Below are positions 56,516 through 64,000 of a stretch of DNA of 64,000 bases, piece by piece. The stretch lies in NCBI RefSeq assembly GCF_000204055.1, contig NW_006768797.1, positions 5,202 through 69,201 on the forward strand, in the 5' to 3' direction. The stretch comes from Melampsora larici-populina 98AG31 (Eukaryota; Basidiomycota; Pucciniomycetes; Pucciniales; Melampsoraceae). Position 1 is the first letter of the stretch; every line of letters starts with the position of its first letter. Position numbers and translations under genes: made by a program. The notes beneath the pieces were generated by a model. It had not been told where the DNA came from. It saw only the letters and a program-made list of their open reading frames with translations, and ran no database searches.

Positions 56516-57377
56516 AAGCTTAATTCAGATACAAAAGAACAAGGAGAAATTGGTGAGTGTGAGGCTTTTTCCCACTGGGTTTTTGAATGCCAACCCGTGG
56601 AAAGATGCTGTCCTCCAAGAGGGGGTTGAGTCATACAAGGAGGGTGATGTTGTGAGTCATCTACATGATAGTTGTCTCCACGCAGAGGCTTGTATCTACA
56701 CTCAGAAATCTATAATATTGGCATTATTTGATCAAGACTCGGACAATCATTATCAACTTTGCTAAAGCCTATAGGGGTGTTTGAGGTAGGAAACAAGGAG
56801 TGAGTTTAAAAAACAATATGATGTTAAGGCCTTTTCTCAGATACGGATCATGACATCATGGACTTGCAAATGGGTACAGGTCAAAAATCTTCAAAATGAA
56901 GGCAAAGATTACGGATGATGGATTGAGGTGGTATTTCCCATTAAGATAAAATGACCTGTTAAAGAATTGTTTTAGAAATGGCTACATATTCACGTAATAT
57001 AGAAGGGCGTATATGCAAAACAAACCAAAGTTGTGAACATAAACAGAAGCTGAGCTGAAAATTGAAGTCATCCAAATGCCAAACCCAAAGAGTGGAAGGG
57101 CAGTGGAAAGGGTTTTGAGTTGATTTGCCTTGTCAATTTCATTCTGTAGTTGATGCTGAGCGTTGTCATCTTCACCATTCAAGTTGAAGGGTATAACCTA
57201 GAGACATAACTGAATGTGATCACATACTTAATTAATTTAGTAGAAATTTAACTTTCAACGCCACATCACTGACACCACCAATCTACAACCTATCACCATC
57301 ATCACCCATCACCATCATCACACTACCATCAACACAACAACTCGTAAAGCACAAATGTTTCATTTCACTTCAACTTC
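56516..57377. other. Intergenic region with a minus-strand ORF fragment
   Basis: A minus-strand frame at 56985-57180 (ENEIDKANQLKTLSTALPL-like start, then FGFGIWMTSIFSSASVYVH) encodes one hydrophobic segment but lacks a good ATG. It could be a last exon or a relic. CATCACCATCATCAC-type short repeats at 57290-57340 lie just ahead of the next gene. Confidence 0.4.
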
Positions 57378-59654
57378 ATGAAACTCTTACTCGCCCCCAT
57401 CACGGTATCACTTCACCAGTTTCATAATTCAATCACACTGACATCCATAGATAAGCTTGCATCAGATCAGAATGTAAGCTCTTCCCATTTGACGTCCTTT
57501 CATCCTTACTACGACACTGACTCATTTCTTATCAGGCCTTTACCCATTGAAACTCCCGCACCCAAGGCATCTTCTCTCATCAAACGCTTTCAGCAAAACA
57601 TAGATCAATCCGATGAGAAACCTGTCCCACCTGTTCCTAAACAACGTCTCAGTATCGGTCCAGATGATCCAGCCTATCGTCGTCGATCTTGGGCTGTAGG
57701 AAGTGGTGGAGCAGCTTTACCTCAGACAGAGGTTCTTTGGAGAGGTCGTCAACCCAGCTCTGGTTCAGCAAGCGGTTACAGTAATACCAGCAGTCCTCAA
57801 CTTCATGCTAGTCCGACTTCACGAATCGTCAGTTCTTTAAATCAGGATGGCTCTCCTTCTCATACTCCCGCATCCCAGTTGGAGAAGATCCAAGTAGACC
57901 AAACGATTTCACTTCCTCTAGCTCCTCGACTAGAAACCATTCCAGCCACTCCGATGGATCAATCCATGCCGATGCCTATCAGACCAACCCATACAACCCA
58001 AACTTCAGAACATTCTTCAATTCATTCAAACTCTCACAAATCTTCTGTGCCTCCTACTGAGGTTCTATCTCGAACTAATTCCCCTACGAAAGCTAGGCTA
58101 GTCAAGACTTCTTCCACACCATCAGCACTCGATCAGCCTGACTTTAGACCTCGCGCTGCAGTCTTGGCTGAAATTCGTGCACCTCGTACTAGAAAAGTCA
58201 CCAATGTCACTGCTCCCACTGCTGCTTCCTTGGCCAAGGTTCGATCTGCCGATGGTAGCCATACGCCTCCATCTGTTGTCCTTTCATCTCCTGTCCTTCG
58301 TGGCCGTACAGATTCTTTAACACGCAGTAACTCCAATGGACCATCACTTCCCAAAGCCAAGCCAGAGTCAATCATTGGGAATCAATCCTCCCTGGGACTT
58401 TCTCCTTCGAAATCGATCACTCGAAAAGTGCACAGCCCCCTTGGCAAAGGTCCTCATCCAGCAGCTCGCCGTCCTACCACGGCACAACCTCAATTCTCTC
58501 AACGTACACCATCTTCACCATCCCGCCCAAGCACCAATAACAATGATCGAATGCGTGCTGCATCTTCTGCTCCCAAGTCTCGCACAAGGGTCGATAGCAT
58601 GGGCTCAACCACCACTAACATCAATCCCGCTAAGAGAGGAGCTGCAGTGAGTGGGACGAGTACTGTGAAACCCAAACCGACAGCGTCCGTTGGAATACCT
58701 CCCTTTGGAGCTGGACCCGGACTTCGAGCTCAAGCAAAAAGTCCTACTCCTCGTAAATCTCGTACGAACCTTTCGCATATCTCTAGTACAACACCTGCTC
58801 CTACTAGACCTGCCAAGGCTTCTGTGACGACGAGTTCTCATCCAACCAAACCTGAAACCCGACCAGCTAGCCGTGCTAGAGTAGCAAGCATAGCTACACC
58901 TGTCAGTATCAAGCGGCCCACCACAACTGCATCAAAACCGGGTTCAGCTGTGACGCCCAAGACTGGGCTAGCTACTAAAAAGACGAGCGAGGGTGTCAAG
59001 ACTCCTAAAACCCCTACTGGCGAAAGAGGCGTGAAGTCAGGAACGACTACTAAACCTTCCTCATCAAACGGTCGTCTTGCTTCCAAACTTCCGATCCCTA
59101 ATCCGACTTCTCCCAAAAGCTCAACTGATTCCAAAACCCCTAAAGGATCGAAATTTGCCGAAGAGTTGAAAGAAGCACGTGTACCAGAATCCAATGAAGC
59201 GGTAATCAACACACTTGAATTCCCTTCAATTCCAGATGAATCTCCAACAAGTGAATCACCCAAACTTATAGTAAACAATCCATCTGATACATCCCAACTC
59301 GAGTTGGTCAATGCAGTTGAAAGTTTAAAGATCGGAGAAGATACAGAAGAACGTCAAGAAGAGATTACCTATCAATCAGATCAAGTAGATATCGAACTGA
59401 TCACCCATGAATCTTCATCCACCGAAGAAGGAAGTCGTAATACAGATGAACCCATCCGACCGATCCCAACCGAAGCTCAACCAAACCAAATGATCTCCAA
59501 CGAAGACGAACCCGTTAGCTCAGTTCAAATCCCGCAAGACGAATCAATTCATATTGCTGCTGAATCTTCTACTGGTTCGATTAGTGAAAGTGTGGGAGAA
59601 AAAGAAGGCAAAAAACGATCGAGTAAAAGACGTTCGGGGATTGCTGCTTGGTGA
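57378..59654 (+). CDS. Ser/Thr/Pro-rich basic protein, unknown (758 aa)
   Basis: Single long open frame. Apart from a short ordered-looking start (KASSLIKRFQQNIDQSDEKP, PKQRLSIGPDDPAYRRRSW) it is low-complexity. It is rich in Ser, Thr, Pro, Arg and Lys with many SP/TP sites and repeats such as TPRKSRTNLS, KTPKTPTGERG and SKTPKGSKFAEELKEARVP. The last 150 residues are acidic, ending basic (KRSSKRRSGIAAW). Composition resembles microtubule- or chromatin-associated disordered phosphoproteins, but no domain is identified. The true N terminus may start after an intron whose acceptor would be near 57536. The gene is intact. Confidence 0.75.
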   Translation: MKLLLAPITVSLHQFHNSITLTSIDKLASDQNVSSSHLTSFHPYYDTDSFLIRPLPIETPAPKASSLIKRFQQNIDQSDEKPVPPVPKQRLSIGPDDPAYRRRSWAVGSGGAALPQTEVLWRGRQPSSGSASGYSNTSSPQLHASPTSRIVSSLNQDGSPSHTPASQLEKIQVDQTISLPLAPRLETIPATPMDQSMPMPIRPTHTTQTSEHSSIHSNSHKSSVPPTEVLSRTNSPTKARLVKTSSTPSALDQPDFRPRAAVLAEIRAPRTRKVTNVTAPTAASLAKVRSADGSHTPPSVVLSSPVLRGRTDSLTRSNSNGPSLPKAKPESIIGNQSSLGLSPSKSITRKVHSPLGKGPHPAARRPTTAQPQFSQRTPSSPSRPSTNNNDRMRAASSAPKSRTRVDSMGSTTTNINPAKRGAAVSGTSTVKPKPTASVGIPPFGAGPGLRAQAKSPTPRKSRTNLSHISSTTPAPTRPAKASVTTSSHPTKPETRPASRARVASIATPVSIKRPTTTASKPGSAVTPKTGLATKKTSEGVKTPKTPTGERGVKSGTTTKPSSSNGRLASKLPIPNPTSPKSSTDSKTPKGSKFAEELKEARVPESNEAVINTLEFPSIPDESPTSESPKLIVNNPSDTSQLELVNAVESLKIGEDTEERQEEITYQSDQVDIELITHESSSTEEGSRNTDEPIRPIPTEAQPNQMISNEDEPVSSVQIPQDESIHIAAESSTGSISESVGEKEGKKRSSKRRSGIAAW

Positions 59655-60896
59655 AAGATGGCAAACGTTTTATGATTCTGTTGATCTGTTTTTGGACTCT
59701 TCTTTTTTTTGTTAAGTGGGTTTGAGATGTGGCAGTGTAGCATGCAGTTTGCAGAAGTAGTGGTTGAAGTTAAATCAATTCATGAAACCGATTCCTTTAA
59801 TCAGACTTTTTGTTTTTTTGGTTCTCTTTTATCTTTTCTTATCTTGCTGGTTCTTTGCTTTGCTTTGCCTTTTCTTTTTATCATACAAACCGATTTCTCT
59901 TAAACAGATAAACAAACATTTTTTTTCTCTTTTCCTTTTTCTGATTCTTTTTTGATTTTTTTTTCATTTTGGCTTTTGTTTCCAATCCATTCTATTTCAA
60001 CACGAAACTTTTTTTTTCTTCTTTTTTCAACATTCTCGTCTCTTTTTTTCCAAGAATTTTTTTTTACTTTACACAGAACAAGTTTTTTGGTGTGTTGGTT
60101 TTGATAACGTTTGAAGTACGAATCCGATTTAATTTTGAGTCAATTCAGTTTGGAGGTTGGAATCATATATAAATGTGAATGAAGTCTTATCAAGTTACAT
60201 TTTGTTGGGTTATGATCTATATAATGTAATTAGATTTCTAAACACGTCTTTAAGGTTTTTTAAACACGTTTTAATGATGAAATCTTATAGCTTTTGCTCT
60301 TAATCACTCTGCATCAATACGTCCTGAGGGATCTGTGACTCTTTTAATCGGAATAGGTTTTTACCATCAAACCAGCCATTGAATGTCTGCAAACTTGATT
60401 AAAAAGACTCTAGATATTCTGTTTGGTGTTAGGTATCACTGTACTACAATCAGATTACTTCTTCAAGCCACTCACAGAGCACCATGATTGGCCTACAAAC
60501 CAAATTATGTCAATAAGACCTTAACTGAACCCCTCAACCATCTTTAACATAAATGGTTTATAAAAGATACATCAAAACGGATTTCAACAGATATATATAT
60601 ATCGAAAAAAATCTAAAATCTAAAATAAAAACCTTGCAAATTCGATTTTCAAAAAAACAAAAAGTTTTTAAAATATATATATTTGTAGATATGATGTAGT
60701 GATGAATGATTAAATCAAGATTATATTGCTACCTATTACAAAAAAAACTTAAAAGACTAGTTGAACAAGAACAGAAACATCGAAAACTAAATCAAATATT
60801 CTAAGAATGAATAATAAAAAAAGACGAAAAAAAAAGAAATCAATGAGATTTTTTTTTCGAAAGAAAAAACTTCAAGATCATCATGATGATCAAAGT
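59655..60896. other. Intergenic region between convergent genes, T-rich
   Basis: Many long T runs (59700-60080) and an A/T-rich part (60580-60890) with ATATATATAT at about 60590. Both flanking genes end here. Nothing else is recognised. Confidence 0.5.
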
Positions 60897-63428
60897 TTAT
60901 GAAAATGGTGGTGGTGGTGGTCTAGGAAGTAAAGGAGGAAGCATAAACTCTTCAGCTTCTCTTCTCATTCTTCTACTACTAGAACTAACACCCCCCCCAC
61001 CATTAATAATAGGAGGAAGTCTAGCAAACGTAGAAGATCGATACAATCTTCCATTCCCAGTATGATGAGGATGATGAGGATAATGATGAGCCACACGAGG
61101 TTGTAAATAACTAGATCCCATCGGATCAAGTGTTGAAGATGAAGTCGGTAAAGGTGGTGGTGGTGGTCCATCAGGTGCCATAGCACGTCTACCCCAACTA
61201 AACAATGAAGGTCGAATCTCTAATGATTCTCGAAAAGATGTCGAACTCGTCGGCGGTCCCCATTCTCCACTTGTAAGATAAAACGATCGAAGGTAATGAT
61301 TGTCTGTAGTAGCTCGACTCGTACTTGATTCTTCTGGATTCTCAAATCCTTGGCTTGCCTCTCTAGTACTTCCATCTCCGTGTCTTTCGCGAGGAGGAAT
61401 ACTGAGATAACTAAATCTAATCTGACCAATCTCTTCACCCACAAGACCGTCTTTGGAAGCATCGTAGATAGCTTTCTGTGATGCATTGTGCCATCTGATA
61501 GGACCGTGAGTAGAATGATCGAGAATGATCTGACGACGGGTCATGGGGTCGGTATCGATTGAAATAGTCATCTCCGGAGTAAGAATCTGTGGGTCTTGAG
61601 AATAGAATGCAGGTAGTGCACGATGTGGATTGGAATTACGAGCTGCTTCTTCTGCAATATCGGCCGTGGTGGGAGCCGCATTTGACGTGGAAGCCGGGGA
61701 GGAACTCGGATCGGCAAAGGAAAGGTCTTGGGTTACCAAAGGAGCTGTACGGCTACGTTTTCGACGTCTTTGAGAGCCTTCGGGAGTTGTACTGATATCT
61801 TCTTCTGAGTAAGCGGATCAAGAACAGAAATCAGAACCGTCAAAATGCATAGCAGATGAGTCAAGAGATTACTCACCTGGTTCGGGAGAGGTGTGTTCCG
61901 AAAGAGAACGCCCTTGTTGGGATCGAAGTCGTGTGATACGAGAGGTAGCACGAGCTCTAGTAGTATGGTGATCGAAATCACTGGTCAAACTTGGGCTTGG
62001 TCTTTCAGAGGCTCTCGAGTCGGGATTTTCCATATTTTCATGCAATGTGATATGAAGTTCATCAGATGAAGGTGATAGCTGAGACCGAAGGCTGACAGAG
62101 TCAGCAATGGGGTCGATTGGTGAGGGTGTATCAGGGGTAAGATCGAAGCTAGGTACAGTATCATCAAGAGGGCTTGGAATGTGACCCGGTTGATGGGATA
62201 AAGGTGGTCTAAGATGTATCAAGGGCACTGGATCGTAGCTCAAGGAGGGATGTAGATCAGTGTTTTCATCTTCATCTTCACTTCTAAACAGATTGGAGTG
62301 CCCCATATGAAGAATATCCGCCTCGGTGAGCTGAGAAGGATAAGATTGTAAACCCAATGGTTCAGGAAAGACCGGAAAATCAGTGAGACTAGCAGGAAGA
62401 GGTGAAGATGGATGTCTGATGTGTGAAAGCAGTGAGAGTGCTTCGGGAGAGGTGGCTGATAGGATAGAGCGAACGCCAGGTAAGGTGACTGAAATCCTTT
62501 GAGTGCGAGCCGGAACGGGTGGATCAAGGCCAAGGCTAGGAGGAGAAGCTGTAGAAGCGACTGGCTCGGGTCGAGATGGATGATCTTGTGCGTCAGAAGT
62601 AGTAGTGGTAGCGGTTGGATTGGATTGAGAAGGACGAGGATGTTGATACATTCTTTGAATGAAATGATCCAGATCACCTTGAACGCTAGATAGGATATGA
62701 CGTGTATAAGGAGAACCGTAGGCTTGAAGATGATCAGCCGGGAATGGTGGTAGATTGTGATGCCAAGAAGTAGGAGGGTCAGTTGGCCAAAGAGAAGAAT
62801 CCGATTGACCGGCTTCAGGACCAGATGGAAGGCGTGGATGATCAGCCAATCCTTCTTGAGTGGCGAGAGGGTTATAAGAGCTGATTGAAGATGATGAACC
62901 GATTGGAGGAGGTACAGCATGAGACCACTGAAGTGATTCTGGAATCTGATCAGAATGATCTATAGGAGGAAAGAGTGAGTTGGGTTGATGAGTCGATTCG
63001 GATGAAGGTCTGATTGAGTTTGAAGTTGAATGAGATGGTTGATCAGATGGATTAGGTTCGGATTGAGAAGCAGTAGCAGAAGCCAAGACGATATTCTGTG
63101 TCAAAGTGAAAGTGACTTTTAGTGATGAAGTAGGTAATAGAATCAAAGAAATCAGACTGACTCTAACCCAGCGATCCATGAGTTGTTTTGAAGTTGAAGT
63201 TGAAGTTGATTCTAAACCGATTAAGAAGTTATCAAAGTTCCAATCTTCAGGTTTAGAGAATCGATTTAGAAATGGATGACGATGAGAAGAAAAGTGAATG
63301 AATTCTTCTGAACAAGATTTCAAAGAATCAGTTAACAAATGTTCGAGTTTAATAATCAATCGATTAGGTAAAGTAGTAGTAGTAGTAGTAGGATGATGGT
63401 AATGATTATAAGGTATTGTTCTTCCCAT
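60897..63428 (-). CDS. Ser/Pro-rich protein of unknown function (819 aa)
   Basis: Two exons, 61877-63428 and 60897-61804 (2460 nt), joined by a GTGAGT..AG intron of 72 nt. Residues 1-110 look structured: PNRLIIKLEHLLTDSLKSCS, FSKPEDWNFDNFLIGLE and a hydrophobic stretch WVRVSLISLILLPTSSLKV. The middle is a long Ser/Pro/His-rich disordered region. Then comes an ordered-looking block in exon 2 (MTRRQIILDHSTHGPIRWHN, ASQKAIYDASKDGLVGEEIG), and the tail ends in poly-Pro (RPPPPPFS) with His-Pro repeats. No family is recognised. The stretch at residues 80-110 might be a membrane or buried helix. Confidence 0.75.
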
Positions 63429-64000
63429 TTCCTCAAATCGATTGACTAATCTTTACTATTTATTGAGAATGGTTTACTTCACCATCCAACCTCATCATTC
63501 ATTGGTCATTTTATCTATACCACCAACTACCACCATAAACCCATAAACATCTTAATCACATACATACTACTTACTCTATCTTCACAGTCAGCTTCAAATC
63601 CCTTCATCAGATTCAGATTCACTTTTTGTGTACTTTGCTTCTTGTTTCTCTCTTCCAAAGACTTGGGCTATATGTAGTTCATCATCACATCCAGACTACA
63701 TACATATATTTTTAGTGAACCAAAAATGGGCACCTCAATCCAATTACATAAAGCTCAATTGAGAAATTGAAAATCAAGTGGAATTGACTATCAAGCTCTG
63801 AATTGGTTTTACATAAAGAACTTCTTTGGTTTACATACATTCAATGATCACTTTTGTTGAGAGAACTCACATCACTTTTTCAAAAATATTTCTTTTTTCT
63901 ATCAAACAATATGTACCAATGTTTATTAATCCTGTTTCATAAATATAGGATCATTACTTGAAGTTGAAGCATGGCTGGAGTATTTAGAAGGAACCAATTC
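63429..64000. other. 5' flank of the 819-aa gene
   Basis: Presumed promoter and 5' UTR of the minus-strand gene: C/A-rich on the plus strand up to about 63660, then A/T-rich. No further gene is visible before the window ends. Confidence 0.45.

Noticed and set aside
56982..57182. Minus-strand 66-codon frame
   Set aside because: No ATG at its 5' end and only one hydrophobic stretch; kept as a note, not a gene.
58133..59311. Long minus-strand frames opposite the 758-aa gene
   Set aside because: Shadow frames of low-complexity Ser/Pro codons on the other strand.
62240..62920. 226-codon Leu-rich minus-strand frame
   Set aside because: Out-of-frame shadow of the 819-aa gene; Leu/Ile richness comes from shifted Ser/His/Pro codons.

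Overview
The window looks like a nuclear contig from a rust fungus (Pucciniales, Basidiomycota) or a close relative. The grounds are eukaryotic genes with many small GT..AG introns, a rust-style KDZ transposase, single-copy fungal housekeeping genes (XAP5, seipin, Rcf2, Nug1, TCTP, thioredoxins), and transposons filling roughly half of the sequence. No prokaryotic feature is present. The species call is inference; I could not search a database. Exon junctions were read by eye and may be off by a few bases.

Layout. 1-2400: repeat-rich DNA, with an array of 13 copies of a TGTAGGCG-type motif and one copy of a long noncoding element family. 2405-22638: one hAT transposon (15-bp TIRs, near-matching 8-bp target duplication) swollen to 20 kb by nested insertions. 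Its broken transposase gene is split by a CACTA-type MITE, two TG..CA elements that both sit in ACGT duplications, and a three-layer nest. The core of the nest is an 11-kb KDZ transposon (6862-17858) with a perfect 8-bp duplication, about 290-bp TIRs, arrays of CAGACNNGTCTG palindromes, a KDZ transposase gene, and a divergent second gene of unknown function. A 466-bp relative at 54512-54977 preserves the uninterrupted version of the KDZ target site.

22754-32300: host genes in close order: XAP5/FAM50 (+), seipin (+), a seven-helix fungal membrane protein (-) and Rcf2-like respiratory factor (+). 32300-36400 is poor in recognisable genes. 36429-46861: two thioredoxin genes with identical exon lengths, separated by about 9 kb that holds retroelement debris, a 384-bp GTTGCG-rich MITE and a two-gene Harbinger/ISL2EU-like transposon (41706-46011).

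47200-51700: a small hypothetical gene, the ribosome-assembly GTPase Nug1 (-), and divergently TCTP (+). 52500-56520: decayed Ty3/gypsy chromovirus carrying four small insertions. 57378-63428: two long, low-complexity, Ser/Pro-rich genes of unknown function facing each other.

The host genes are unrelated housekeeping genes (splicing, lipid droplets, respiration, redox, ribosome biogenesis). The biologically novel content lies in the transposon architecture, above all the two-gene KDZ element.
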